From Muricea muricata (Eukaryota; Cnidaria; Anthozoa; Malacalcyonacea; Plexauridae), in assembly GCA_963855995.1 (NCBI GenBank), contig OY979716.1, positions 34,975,094 to 35,039,093 of the forward strand: a stretch of DNA of 64,000 bases. Direction: 5' to 3'. Position numbers and translations under genes: made by a program. Shown here one piece after another: positions 10,621 to 22,278 of the stretch. The notes beneath the pieces were generated by a model. It was not told where the DNA came from, did not search any database, and saw only the letters and a list, made by a program, of their open reading frames with translations. Position 1 is the first letter of the stretch, and the number at the start of each line of letters is the position of its first letter.

Positions 10621-12964
10621 GAACATTGAAAACGAAGGCTCGAAAGCTTAGTAAATTTATTACCAGTAAATAATAAGGCAGCTTCAGTCTGTATAGTATT
10701 CACATATAAAGTCCCCACACGCTTGCTTGACTGCCATTTACCCAAATGACCTGCTAGACATTTCCATCTTATTTTCAACACACTGCCAACAAAAGTTTCC
10801 TTAACCTCAACTAATGGCATGCGACAGTCAATGTCCATGCAGAATGAAAACAATTACTGTATTTTTTCTATGCTACACATGAATTTTTTCTCGTTTGCCA
10901 AAGACAATTGGTCTTGAATACCTTTTATTTTCATATCCAGCAGGGAGAAGTCTAGTCAGGAGATTGCTTCCCTCTACTAAATCAGCATTTTTTGAAATTG
11001 TTACAGGCACATTGCATTCAATAGTACCTATGTTATCAGATGAACTGATTTCCATACCAACTGGATCACTCTGTGTTTATTACTTGGTTACTTGGTCATG
11101 GTCAAAAAAATTCTTTTGAGTATGACAAATCTCAAGATGATCAAATTCTTGTATAAGTTCTCGAGCATGATCATTGTTATTATAAGTAATACCAACACCG
11201 CGATCAAACGTTTGCGCATGTGCGAGTTGTCCGGCGAGGAGGTAGAAGAACATCAACTGATGATGATGATAGTACATCGCTACCGATGGTCGTTGATTGC
11301 AGTGATACTTCACTTGTTGGCATATTACATAATTTTCATCGTGAGCACTGTTGTTTGTTGTGTTTTCTGGCCCTAGTTCTCGATTGTAACAACAACAGCT
11401 GTGAGGACATTTAGCAGGAGTATCGCTGTCGCAAAGTTTATGAAACTCTAGAAAAAAGGGCAAATAAAATTACGAGGGGTTAAACTCAGAAAAACTTTCT
11501 TTTAACATAAGGAACATACTCAAAATTTCGCTACCTTATATTTTCAGCCGTTGTCTTGTATTCTTTGCTTTTCTTAGCTTTTCACTCCTTTGTATTCAAT
11601 TCGCCTTTGTTTTTCGCGCATGCGTGTAACGTTTGACCACGGTGTTAGTAATACCATGATATGAGGGAAATTAGTGATTAATTAGTGATCCACAAACCTC
11701 CCGAGGGTGAGGGACATTTAATCAGTAATTTCCCGACATATCATGTTATTAGTTTGTAATACCATGATTAACAAGGATATACAGCATAATTTGAATTGTA
11801 AGAAATGGCTTGGGAATAATATATTGTGTTGAAAATACATAAATATCTGATTATTTTGTTGTGTAAAGTGTTGATTTGTTTGGATTCCAGTCATGCATAC
11901 AAATTAGGAAAAATTTCTAATTTTCCTCGTTTTGGGAGAAAATTAGAGAAAATTCTCTCTTCTGAGTATTTAAGCGATTAAATATCACTCTGAGAACAAT
12001 AGAAACCGAGTTCATCATGGTATTATCATCATAATGACTTTCAGTGCTAGCATCTGATTCAAAATCAACGTCATCACCAAGTACCAGGGCTGTCATCTTC
12101 AGGATCACAACAATCATCGCTATCATTCGCTTTAGGAACTGCAGAAATTGATGTATTTCTAATGACTGAGTAGATAAAGACTTTTTCATGAACAGGTAAT
12201 AAAAAATGTTCTATTTCAAGTGAAGAACCTTGTAAATCTAAAATATATAGGATAGGAATCAATTAGCATTTATACATATTAGAACCAAAGTAGTTTATGC
12301 CTATTACACATAGCCATCAGTCTTGAAAATTTGTTTTGCAAAACCACTTGGCAAAAAAATTCCTAAACTTTTCAGTCAAGCTATAAAGCTATATTCTTTA
12401 GACAATAAATACCTGAACTAAAGAGTCGTGATCTGGCTTTGGAATTTCTTGCTGTCGACTTTGCTTGAGAAGAGCCAGGTTTTGAAACAGGAGTATTGAT
12501 CCTGAAATAAGAAATAAAGTGATATAGAATCCACAGCTATGCAAGCTGCCAGTTATAAAATCAAACCAAATACCTTTCACGTTCATTGCCACCACCAGGT
12601 TTTTTGTTTTGTCCAAGACAGTGGATAATTCAGGTTGGCCGGTTGAATCCTTTATGCACTGTAAAAGATATTTGGCAAACTCCGAATTATCTTTAATGTT
12701 GGATGAGGACCGTTAAATCTATCCATTCGTCGTAAATATCCTTGTGCAGCGAGATCGTTTTCCATAAGACAGCAGGCTTACTTTGTCATAACCTTCTTCG
12801 TGTTTGCGCTTTCTAACTGAACCACGTCTTTTCCCACCGTGAATTTTAAAAGATGTGCCAGGTTCGGGCGGACAACGAAAATTATCATCATCTTCGTCGT
12901 TCGAGCCTTTCATATTTAGCTTTTTTATGTTACCTGAATGCCACACAACAAACGCCAGCCACAA
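10617..12964 (-). pseudogene. Degenerate multi-exon transposase-like gene
   Basis: Several minus-strand pieces look like exons of one decayed gene. 12719-12964 has an acidic then basic start (MKGSNDEDDD, GGKRRGSVRKRKHEEGYDK). 12616-12720 encodes SSSNIKDNSEFAKYLLQC and LDKTKNLVVAMNVKG and ends in a plausible donor. A piece at about 12420-12500 encodes LLFQNLALLKQSRQQEI, and 12074-12262 encodes LQGSSLEIEHFLLPVHEKV. The last piece, 10617-10853, contains CLAGHLGKWQSSKRVGTLYV then AALLFTGNKFTKLSSL. This recalls the GHxxxW...N...lFsGn.ytK pattern of a transposase group I tentatively associate with Kolobok. Frames do not join cleanly and no catalytic core is seen. Confidence 0.33.
11646..11752. repeat. 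Palindromic MITE-like hairpin
   Basis: TAATACCATGATATGAGGGA at the left pairs imperfectly with TCCCGACATATCATGTTATTA at the right, around a loop containing CCTCCCGAGGG. Non-coding. Confidence 0.6.
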
Positions 12965-13500
12965 AGTTCTGACTTCATCGGTGTCGAATTACATTTGACG
13001 CAAACATAGCCAATTGCAATAATCTGATACTTCCGGCAAGCAGCTTGGCAGCGTTAAATTATCAAATGACAAAAACATTATTTAAAAGACAGGGTATATT
13101 TTTTCAGGATATTTTTTTATACATTCTCCACTCTTATGTGGGCGCTACTTTGATATTTTTTAAACTTGATTTACAACATTAAGTTTTTCAAGTTTCTGGA
13201 TCTGTTCGTAGATGTTCCATTTTCGGCAATACATTCCTTGAACTTGTCGAGAACTTGTGACTTGTTACTCATATACTTTACGACTACTTACCTGTACTTC
13301 GTGTATTCATCGATGAACGAGACCGCATGTTTCGATCCGCTTAAACTACAATCAGTGACAAAACTGTTTTGGACAGTTGCTTCTCAATCTACAAGTAACC
13401 CAATTTTTAGAGAGTTGCTTAGATAAAGCAGATCCCTCCCTCCCCCCACTTTAAACAAAATAGCAGTGCATGTTATTTGATATTTCGTCCAGAGTGTTTT
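12965..13500. other. Stretch without recognised gene
   Basis: No exon recognised. Short open frames here have no family signature. Confidence 0.35.
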
Positions 13501-13998
13501 GGCACTGATTGTATTAAAGCCATATCCTGCCAGATGACCACCTACAAAAAGACTGCGAGGTAAATTGCGATGGGTCGTAGCTGCGTGCTCCTGATGAAAT
13601 TTTGGACAAAAATGGCATCGAAAAAGCTAATTTCCTTTTGCTTGGTTGGGAATTGAGTCAGCAGAAGTTGTCGTGCTTAATGATTTCAGATCGGAACCTC
13701 CTCTCATACCAGTCCTGGTGCCAGTTCCTGCAAGTGCTTGAAGGTGACACCGTCCATTTTCCAACGCCCAAAAATCAAAGGAGCAAAGATGTTGTACTCG
13801 AAAAGGACACGCTATTCTTTGCGATCAGTGACGCACCACTTGTCCTCATCAATAACGGCTGTATTGATCGCGTCAACACAGACATGATGTGTGTGAGATG
13901 GCAAATGTTTCAACTGCACAGATAAATCCCACGCGAGGAGCAACAAAATGTCACTCCCTGTGGCCGTTGCTTTGCCGAATTTTTATTAAGGAAGTAAC
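13501..13998 (+). pseudogene. Helicase-like or replication-type protein fragment, family unassigned
   Basis: A plus-strand frame from 13602 contains LMISDRNLLSYQSWCQFLQV, LEGDTVHFPTPKNQ, VVLEKDTLFFAISDAPLVLI and DMMCVRWQMFQLHR. After an in-frame TAA at 13922 it continues IPREEQQNVTPCGRCFAEFLL to 13998. The layout recalls the C-terminal half of SF3-helicase-like proteins that recur in cnidarian genomes, with a polar loop before a conserved Arg/Trp segment. I cannot see a Walker A motif, so the assignment is tentative. The premature stop and missing N-terminus make it a relic. Confidence 0.4.
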
Positions 13999-14401
13999 TA
14001 TGCATTATGTTAGATGAACACACGATTTCAGACATTTCTAACAATATCAGTTTTGTGCACGAATGTTTTGTTTAAGTAAAGCGCTGATGTCAGCAAATTT
14101 ATTTCACGATTCCCACTCCTACTTAAGTAATAGTTATGGAGAAAAAGTATAATCAGATGAGCTACTACTCAAATTTTCTCGCATTCTTTATTTATCCCAT
14201 AACGAATTGACTTAGATCATTGCGCTCTTTGTAAGCGTATTTAAACTATAAATGTTCATATTACTTGCACATACTCATGCCACGAATTTTATTTTTCGAA
14301 AAAGATAAAATACGGTCAAATATCATGAAAAGTACTGCAGTAGCGTATGTGGGAATCGTTTAAGCGGAAGCGTGTCTTACAAACGTTTCCATAGTAACTT
14401 G
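13999..14401. other. Stretch without recognised gene
   Basis: AT-rich sequence; no feature recognised. Confidence 0.35.
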
Positions 14402-15476
14402 TTAATATTTTGTTTCATACCCATTTCTTTGTGATACAGCGTTAATTCGCTTTGGCATACTTGTAATTATATTATCTACATAATCTACAGGGATGTTATG
14501 TAAGGTTTTTATAACTCTACTTTTAAATTCCTGCCATGTCTCTCGTACAATTTGCGAATCTATAACTTGTCGTTCGAGCTCTTTTTTTGCTATATGAAAC
14601 ATGTTTTCGATTGGATTTAAGTCTGGAGATCTTGCTGGAATACAGAATAATTCACAGCATTCTTTCTCTTTAGCTTTGCGAGCAGCAACGCTTCGTTGAG
14701 ATGGATTATTGTCCATAATGAGCCATTTTTGTCCACGCTTACGCGAGAGCAGAACAGGAAACTTGTTCCGTACAAACCAAGCAAAATACCTTCCAGTCAT
14801 TTTCTCGTATTCCCCGACCATAACTGCTCCCTGCTTGTAAGAAATTGCAACGAGTAGGTGCAGACGTTTCCCACCAGCAATACTTTTTGATCCTTTCGCA
14901 GTAACCTGTAAACCCTTCGACCTTTTCCTCCACACCCGCTCTCTTGGAGCTAATGCGTCACCAAGAGGCCTGGTCTTGTGAACAAAACATACCCAGTCTA
15001 AATAGAATGCAATACTTCGAGTGAAGAAATTTGGGCTTGTCGATCGTAATTTCTTGCACTCACGTGCAAATGCTTTTCGTTTCCCTACGGTCACCGTTTG
15101 TTACAACTCCCTGTTTACGTGCTGGTAGAAAGTTAAAACAAGCCGCTTTCACTTCTCGATAAATGGCACGGTATGATATTTCGCGCGATTAAAGGTCACT
15201 TTGAGCAACCTAACGCTGAACAGTAAAGTTTGGGTCTTCATTTCGAATAGTATTAATTGTTCTTACTAGTTTTCTTCGATCTCTGTCTGTCAGCTTCTTC
15301 GGCATACCAATTTTGTTGGGTTTAATTATGCAGTGTTTTTTCGTGACACTGTCTCTCAGAATAGGCGAAACAGATGATTTGGATATATTCGCCGTTTTAG
15401 CAATCACTTTGCATGAATACTTTCTCTCGGCCAAGGAAAAGAACAAATGCTCGCGTCGTATCGAAAATCCGTGCAT
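14402..15476 (-). pseudogene. Tc1/mariner-type transposase relic (DD34E)
   Basis: Minus-strand pieces run N to C. 15476-15210 is a helix-turn-helix region (ERKYSCKVIAKTANISKSSV, GMPKKLTDRDRRKLVRTI). A decayed linker at 15209-15095 has at least two stops (SREISYRAIYREVKAACFNF is recognisable). 15094-14402 is the catalytic region, with FYLDWVCFVHK, WLIMDNNPSQRS and SPDLNPIENMFH, giving Asp, Asp and Glu. Thirty-four residues separate the second Asp from the Glu, the Tc1 spacing. Stops and a frameshift inactivate it. I found no convincing terminal inverted repeats, so the element limits are unknown. Confidence 0.8.
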
Positions 15477-15895
15477 TATACTTCATAATTGTTCGCTGGG
15501 GGAAACAACTAGCTGTAATTCATTATGGATGACGCGCCTTTGATGATACTACCACTTCAATACCGGGGCGGATACATAACATGACGCAATAGTTTGTATA
15601 AGTATCAAATGATAAACACTCAATATATGATAATTGTATTTTGTCCTAAATACGATTACGTATTTTAAAATCCAGATAAATCGAGATGTCTTGCTTACGT
15701 TGGCGAAAAGCACCAACGTTCGATCAGTTGTAGTATCCAGTTGCAAAATGACTGACGCATACATGTAAAGAAAAATCCGTGCTAATTGCATGTGTTGAAC
15801 ATCTCTGCGATTTAAAACGTCCGTCAACTTACTCATTTCTGAATACTGTGAAAAATACTCTCAAATACACGCATTTCTAACTTCAGAACTAAATT
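15477..15895. other. Stretch without recognised gene
   Basis: Sequence between the Tc1/mariner relic and the integrase scrap. The open frame at 15549-15836 (minus) has no recognisable motif. Confidence 0.35.
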
Positions 15896-16024
15896 TTAAT
15901 TCACTAAATAAATGAACCTCCCAGATGTAGCTACCCCAAAAGGACCGATAATGTCCGAATAGACTAGTTCGACGGCTTTCTTTGCTTTATTTTTAACTTT
16001 CTTAGGAATTAGTTGAGTAGCTTG
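15896..16024 (-). pseudogene. Copia-like integrase fragment
   Basis: A 43-codon minus-strand frame encodes KKAVELVYSDIIGPFGVATS then GRFIYLV and a stop. The lelvysDi.GPf...s.g.ryf pattern is the start of the integrase core of Ty1/copia-type LTR retrotransposons and contains the first catalytic Asp. Nothing recognisable continues on either side, so it is a short relic. Confidence 0.45.
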
Positions 16025-16079
16025 TTTTCCCAGAAAATTGTTTTCCAGAAAAAATTAGTAAACACAAACTATTGGTCAA

Positions 16080-16372
16080 TTTTGTATGTCAATCAACGGA
16101 GAAATACACAAAATGTTATAAAATGGTTTGGCAAGACCAAAGAAAAAATTAGGCATCTTTCATTTCGACTTCTACCCGTCAATTCTGAAAATTTACTGGA
16201 CCAAGCATTATCTTGGACCGCTAATTTGGTGGATAATTCGGACGAAGACATTTCTATAATAAAACTCACTAGAAAGTCACTCCTTTTCAATCGTGGATCA
16301 AAAATAACAATAGCAATTTTATTGACGCTATCATGGGTAACTATGACGGGGCAGAAATTTGTGAACTAGTAT
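16080..16372 (+). pseudogene. Penelope-like reverse transcriptase, 5' half split by an insertion
   Basis: Plus-strand frames encode NTQNVIKWFGKTKEK, SENLLDQALSWTANLVDNSD, EDISIIKLTRKSLLFNRGSK and, after a frame change, MGNYDGAEICELVYI. These are the palm blocks of a reverse-transcriptase group I provisionally place with Penelope-like elements. The sequence stops at the 3-bp duplication ATA (16373-16375) bordering the inverted-dimer transposon and resumes at 21086. Several frameshifts show it was already decayed. Confidence 0.6.
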
Positions 16373-17146
16373 ATATAGACCGGGAGCCCAGGGGTGCTAG
16401 CCTAGCTTAAAAGGTAACTAATTTTTATGCCGGTAGTAGTGATCTAAATACACTGTCATATGTAAAAGTGATCGTCCGCCGAACACACAGTGGTGGATAT
16501 GGCCAGAGGGGCGATGAGAAAATTAAACTTCTATTAAACAGTATTGCTGTAATAAAAAAAGTCAATATTTTTATACTATGACAAGAAAAATGAAGTGTAT
16601 TTTCAAAAAAGGAGGATAAAACTACATATAAGACTTTTAAACAGATTTTTGATTCTTTAAATAGTTTTTGAGTAATTGCTGTTTTAAACCTGAAGATTCG
16701 ACCAAAATCTCGCGAAAAGGACTAGGTACTAGGTTTTTGACACTGTTTCACTTGAAAACAACAAGGGTGAATAATGTTAGCCAATCAGCGCGTTTGTTGA
16801 CATTTTGCGTAATTGACCAATCAGAATGCATGAAATTCACAATGTGTAAACAAAAGGAGTGGGAAAATAGCACCTTGTTCTATAGCCTCCGTGCCATTCG
16901 TTATTGCACTTCTCACTTCAAAAACAACAAATTGTGAGAAAGCGTGATTTTTTTTACAATTTCCTCGGGGGAATTTTTTAAATTCGATCTAGAACGCGAA
17001 AGATCAACGTCTCAATAACCGTGTTTTTATGCGCGCAAGAAAGATACCAATCAGCTCTATCGATACTATATGTAGACGTAGCTTTGTGTTACCTTACTTC
17101 CTTTATGCTCACTTTATGCCGGAAATATGTCACCAGGTTTTGCAGG

Positions 17147-17541
17147 TTATGACTGGCCATCATCGTGATCACGGCTCGACTCCAGCGTTCGCCAATGGCG
17201 AATTCTTTGTAACAAAGTGTCAATGTTTATCGTTTCGCTTTGATCGTCGACCAGTTGGTCGTACTCGTCGTCGTCATCATCGTCACTTAATTCCTCGTTC
17301 TCGTCGCTTTCCTCAGCAGCAGAAGGCACGGACACGTTTGAAACAGACTTGTTTGCTGTTTGACCAAGCTCTTTAACTTTTGACAATAACGCTGTGTTAC
17401 AGATCGGGCAATCTCCGATATTTGGGAGGATGCATGCGATGTGGAACGGATGCCCACATCACTGAGCTATACTATATGGCCCACATCCATGAAAAACCGT
17501 TCACATGGAGCTGTTTGTTGCAGTTGAGCAAATCGCATTTC
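17147..17541 (-). pseudogene. RING-type exon, left arm
   Basis: Mirror of 20007-20401. The minus-strand exon opens after an AG acceptor and encodes KCDLLNCNKQLHVNGFSWMW, then hits a stop. Downstream in another frame it encodes CGHPFHIACI and IGDCPICNTAL, followed by an acidic tail (DENEELSDDDDDDEYDQLVD). The Cys/His spacing is that of a RING finger. The break between the two halves is shared by both arms, so it predates the dimer or has been homogenised. Confidence 0.6.
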
Positions 17542-17952
17542 CTAAAAGTTTTAAAGTAAGTTTTATATTTTATAATTCATATTATTATAATTTGTCACGA
17601 CTTAAAATATTAAATGAGCTCTATTAAATATGTGAGAAATCATAGGGAGCAATGAGCTGCAGTATCCTGGCAACTTTTCTAACCTGCAACACTATCATTT
17701 TACTGTAATAAGTAACATGGACAGGTCTACATTAATTATATTGCAATTCAGTTCATTAACTCATTAACATGTGCTAATTAAAGGTTGTCCCAACTCTACC
17801 CTCTATTCATCACATGTGCCTTTTTTAATAACAGAGTGTGTTGTGTTTTTCAAAGCATGTGCATGTCCTAAGTAAACCAAGATCTCTTTGAATAGAGAAG
17901 TATTAAAGGCTTGGGGTTTTTTTAATTGAGGTATGTAAGAATATTATTCCAT

Positions 17953-18852
17953 TTACCTGGCTGGGTTTGGTTGGTTTTCCACAGGCAAGAATCCTAGAGG
18001 TAGGACTTGATTGGTAACAATTTTTTGACCAAACAGGTTAGGAAGTTTCCACTTGCTTGTGTGTTTAGGTTGACGGGGTGCCCGAGGTTGTTGAAAAGCT
18101 TTGTTGGGGTTTGTATAGAGGGTCTCAAACTTGTTGGTTAGAAATTTGGCTGCTTTGGTTTTCAGCTTATCTATTCTTTTTGTACTGAAATTAAACTTTC
18201 TAGGTGGTACAAATACAGATTGGAAGGCATTTAGATCATGTTTGCAGACATCAATTTCTTTGGCCTTGAGTGCAATGTGATCTGCAGTGTCTGCTTCTTT
18301 TGTTCTTCGTCGTAACAGCGAATGAAAATTCTCCACTGGATATTCGTCAAAAGCCAACAAGTGTTGATGTAGGGTGTTGAACATGGATGGGATATTTTCT
18401 TGCCAGTGGAGGAGTGCAGAAAGTGGCACCAGTAGTGCTTTGTCGTAGTGGCGTCGGCGGAACACAACAAACGTAACTCAACAGTGGATTAATGATTCAT
18501 AAAACAGTTCATACTTGTTGCACTTGAAGATGATGGAATAAATACTCAACACCAATGGAATGTAATTGTCAAGGGGATTGACCAGTGTGAGGAACTCAAT
18601 ATCTTTGCACTTGTAAAAGACAGAGAAAATCATATCTCTCACAAGTGTCCACCCTCCATATAATACTTCCATAGCTTTATTTCCAAAAAGAAAGGCGTAG
18701 AGATCAGCAAATACCTCATGGAATTGTAACAAAACACATTCTCTGGCATTCAACGAAATATGTAATTGATCGATCAACAGGATTACATTCTTCAGTGCTG
18801 CAGGTACTGTAGGAATATTAGAATAAACCAGCTGTCTGATAAAAAATTGCAT
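17953..18852 (-). pseudogene. Transposon protein exon, left arm (N-terminal extension kept)
   Basis: Two minus-strand frames join through one stop. 18852-18478 encodes VILLIDQLHISLNARECVLL, FHEVFADLYAFLFGNKAMEV and ESLIHC. A TGA follows, then 18465-17953 encodes FRRRHYDKALLVPLSALLHW, FDEYPVENFHSLLRRRTKEA, FVPPRKFNFSTKRIDKLKTK and TNQVLPLGFLPVENQPNPAR. In the right arm the stop position is a tryptophan codon, so the left copy carries a private nonsense mutation. Transposon-linked proteins with the DEYPVENFHS and PPRKFNF blocks followed by a RING finger are, to my memory, common in cnidarian genomes. Catalytic function unknown. Confidence 0.6.
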
Positions 18853-18937
18853 TGGCCAGTCACCAATGAAAGGAGCAACAAATTGATTGAGGTAAATGTC
18901 TAGACAGAAGACAATACAGAAGACATCTTTTACAAGT

Positions 18938-20401
18938 GCAAAGACATTGAGTTCCTCACACTGGTCAATCCCCTTGACAATTACATTCCATTGGTGTTGA
19001 GTATTTATTCCATAGTCTTCAAGTGCAACAAGTATGAACTGTTTTATGAATCATTAATCCACTATTGGGTTATGTTTGTTGTGTTCCGCCGACGCCACTA
19101 CGACAAAGCACTACTGGTGCCACTTTCTGCACTCCTCCACTGGCAAGAAAATATCCCATCCGTGTTCAACACCCTACATCAACACTTGTTGGCTTTTGAC
19201 GAATATCCAGTGGAGAATTTTCATTCGCTGTTACGACGAAGAACAAAAGAAGCAGACACTGCAGATCACATTGCACTCAAGGCCAAAGAAATTGATGTCT
19301 GCAAACATGATCTAAATGCCTTCCAATCTGTGTTTGTACCACCTAGAAAGTTTAATTTCAGTACAAAAAGAATAGATAAGCTGAAAACCAAAGCAGCCAA
19401 ATTTCTAACCAACAAGTTTGAGACCCTCTATACAAACCCCAACAAAGCTTTTCAACAACCTCGGGCACCCCGTCAACCTAAACACACAAGCAAGTGGAAA
19501 CTTCCTAACCTGTTTGGTCAAAAAATTGTTACCAATCAAGTCCTACCTCTAGGATTCTTGTCTGTGGAAAACCAACCAAACCCAGCCAGGTAAATGGAAT
19601 AATATTCTTACATACCTCAATTAAAAAAACCCCAAGCCTTTAATACTTCACTACTCAAAGAGATCTTGGTTTACTTAGGACATGCACATGCTTTGAAAAA
19701 CACAACACACTCTATGTTATTAAAAAAGGCACATGTGATGAATAGAGGGTAGAGTTGGGACAACCTTTAATTAGCACATGTTAATGAGTTAATGAACTGA
19801 ATTGCAATATAATTAATGTAGACCTGTCCATGTTACTTATTACAGTAAAATGATAGTGTTGCAGGTTAGAAAAGTTGCCAGGATACAGCAGCTCATTGCT
19901 CCCTATGATTTCTCACTTATTTAAGAGAGCTTATTTAATATTTTAAGTCGTGACAAATTATAATAATATGAATTATAAAATATAAAACTTAGTTTAAAAC
20001 TTTTAGGAAATGCGATTTGCTTAACTGCAACAAACAGCTCCATGTGAACGGTTTTTCATGGATGTGGGCCATATAGTATAGCTCAGTGATGTGGGCATTC
20101 GTTCCACATCGCATGCATCCTCCCAAATATCGGAGATTGCCCGATCTGTAACACAGCGTTATTGTCAAAAGTTAAAGAGCTTGGTCAAACAGCAAACAAG
20201 TCTGTTTCAAATGTGTCCGTACCTTCTGCTGCTGAGGAAAGCGACGAGAACGAGGAATTAAGTGACGATGATGACGACGACGAGTACGACCAACTGGTCG
20301 ACGATCAAAGCGAAACGATAAACATTGACACTTTGTTACAAAGAATTCGCCATTGGCGAACGCTGGAGTCGAGCCGTGATCACGATGATGGCCAGTCATA
20401 A
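18938..20401 (+). pseudogene. Two-exon transposon protein with C-terminal RING region, right arm
   Basis: Exon 1 (18938-19589) is open: DIEFLTLVNPLDNYIPLVLS, LIHYWVMFVVFRRRHYDK, FDEYPVENFHSLLRRRTKEA, PPRKFNFSTKRIDKLKTKAA, QVLPLGFLSVENQPNPAR, ending at donor CAG|GTAAAT. Exon 2 (20007-20401) starts after TTTTAG, in phase, with KCDLLNCNKQLHVNGF. It then meets TAG, and the frame must shift to read CGHSFHIACILPNIGDCPIC and the acidic tail. The protein is N-terminally truncated because the dimer centre lies there. RING fingers bind E2 enzymes; any ubiquitin role for this transposon is inference. Confidence 0.6.
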
Positions 20402-21085
20402 CCTGCAAAACCTGGTGACATATTTCCGGCATAAAGTGAGCATAAAGGAAGTAAGGTAACACAAAGCTACGTCTACATATAGTATCGATAGAGCTGATTG
20501 GTATCTTTCTTGCGCGCATAAAAACACGGTTATTGAGACGTTGATCTTTCGCGTTCTAGATCGAATTTAAAAAATTCCCCCGAGGAAATTGTAAAAAAAA
20601 TCACGCTTTCTCACAATTTGTTGTTTTTGAAGTGAGAAGTGCAATAACGAATGGCACGGAGGCTATAGAACAAGGTGCTATTTTCTCACTCCTTTTGTTT
20701 ACACATTGTGAATTTCATGCATTCTGATTGGTCAATTACGCAAAATGTCAACAAACGCGCTGATTGGCTAACATTATTCGCCCTTGTTCTTGAAAACAAT
20801 TTCAAAAAAATGATAAATCTGTTCAAATGTCTTATACGTAGTTTCTTGTTAGCTTTCTGAAAATGCAAGTGATTTTTCTTGTGATTGAATAAAAAATTGA
20901 CTTTTATTACAGCAATACAGTTTAATAGAAGTTTAATTTTCTCATCGCTCCCCTGACCATATCCAGCACTATGTGTTCGGCAGACGACCACTTTTACATA
21001 TGACAGTGTATGTAGATCACTACTACAGGCATAAAATTGGTTATCTTTTCAGCTAGGCTAGCACCCCTGGGCTCCCGGTCTAATA

Positions 21086-21400
21086 GGCCTTTTCATCTTG
21101 GACCATTTACGAAAAAGTTTGGTAAGAAAAATATCGACTTTTATAGAGACGACGGTTTGGCACTTATTAAAAAGAGATCAGCACGTTTGGCCGACAAAAC
21201 CATGCAGAAAAGAGCTCCATATAGTTTTCGAACAATTCGGGCTAAAAATAACAGCGGGAGCAAATTTACACGTGGTAAACTTTCTGGACGTGACTTTCGA
21301 CCTTACTCCCCAAACTATAAACCTTATAGGAAGCCCAATGACGATCCGTTATACATACACAATCACTCTAACCATCCACCCAACATATTAATTTTTCCTG
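21086..21400 (+). pseudogene. Penelope-like reverse transcriptase, 3' half after the insertion
   Basis: Resumes the reverse transcriptase interrupted at 16372. Plus-strand frames encode KKFGKKNIDFYRDDGLALIK (catalytic YRDD), KSARLADKTMQK written as KRSARLADKTMQK, then after frameshifts VFEQFGLKITAGANLHVVNF, LDVTFDLT and YKPYRKPNDDPLYIHNHSNH. It breaks off near 21,400, where the EGF duplication unit begins. Confidence 0.6.
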
Positions 21401-22141
21401 TGTTGCAGGAAGAACAATGTGAACAAGTAGATTGTCACTACTATTTGAAGCGACGGTTCGTTTACTGTACTGTAGCATGATCAGTAGACCACAGTGAAAT
21501 GATGACTCAAGCGTGCCAATGCATTAAAGCGCCAATGTTGAGAGAATAAAATGTGTAAAAATAATTTTCTTACTATATGCTATCCATGCATGGCCAAAAT
21601 GTCTTGCCATTGCCTAAGTTGTTAGAGGATATGATCGGACTAGTTTTCTCGTGATTGTGTTAATCCGGCATCGCCAGAAATTTGCGACATTGAGCCCGCG
21701 GTATGTCAGCGGTGATACAAAATACAAATATTTAAGCAAATAAAAATACTATACTTTAGATAGGGCGAGTTAAAATAATATCAAATATTTTTTAAATAAC
21801 GTAATTTATTATATAGTTGACAGTAAGATACTGAAAATACACCGTAAGATATTTTCCATATCTTCACTAGTGAAGATATCGATCACGTGATCATTTCCCG
21901 CCAATAATTTTGTATTTTCAAAATGGCGATATTTGTAAGAGCAGCGAACATATTTTCACCTTTGTTTAAAGAAAAAAACTACATGTTTGTGCCGAAAAAA
22001 TGGAAATAATACAAGAAAACACTAAAATGATGAACAGGTATTGTTTTATTGAAATAAAGCCATGTTTTTAGCATTATTGATCGAAAATTAATATTACTGA
22101 CTTGGGTCTTAAATTGTTTACAACTATATAATAAACAGAAC
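21401..22141. repeat. Start of EGF duplication unit 1 (intronic sequence)
   Basis: The stretch with GGTTCGTTTACTGTACTGTA then GTGAAATGATGACTCAAGCG recurs at 25160 and 26515 in the same orientation, each time ahead of an EGF exon or its unit. This is the flanking intron copied along with the exon. No coding content is seen. Confidence 0.6.
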
Positions 22142-22278
22142 ATTACACGGCGGTTTGAAGATATGAGTTTTATCTTCTCGTGGTGAAAACAATATTTTAC
22201 TCACTCGCTGCGCTCGTTCGTAAAATATTGTTTTAACCACTCGAAGATAAAATTCATATCTTCGCACCGCCGTGTAAT
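22142..22278. repeat. 137-bp palindrome (MITE core)
   Basis: Begins ATTACACGGCGGTTTGAAGA and ends TCTTCGCACCGCCGTGTAAT. The interior pairs through ACTCACTCGCTGCGCTCGTTCG. It is a near-complete hairpin and non-coding. Confidence 0.8.

Larger units (their letters stand above)
16376..21082. mobile_element. 4.7 kb head-to-head inverted dimer of a RING-encoding transposon
   Basis: Arms of about 2.2 kb (16376-18625 and 18935-21082) are near-identical reverse complements around a 310-bp spacer. The ends read TAGACCGGGAGCCCAGGGGT at the left and its complement at the right, and ATA flanks both sides (16373-16375, 21083-21085). The insertion cleanly splits a Penelope-like reverse transcriptase at 16372/21086. 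Each arm carries the C-terminal part of the same two-exon gene, transcribed outward from the centre. The dimer contains the element's 3' end twice and no 5' end. A 3-bp duplication is compatible with several DNA transposon superfamilies; I do not assign one. Confidence 0.85.

Noticed and set aside
15549..15836. 95-residue minus-strand frame beside the copia-like scrap
   Set aside because: I tested whether it continues the integrase core, but the expected next motifs are absent and the frames do not join.
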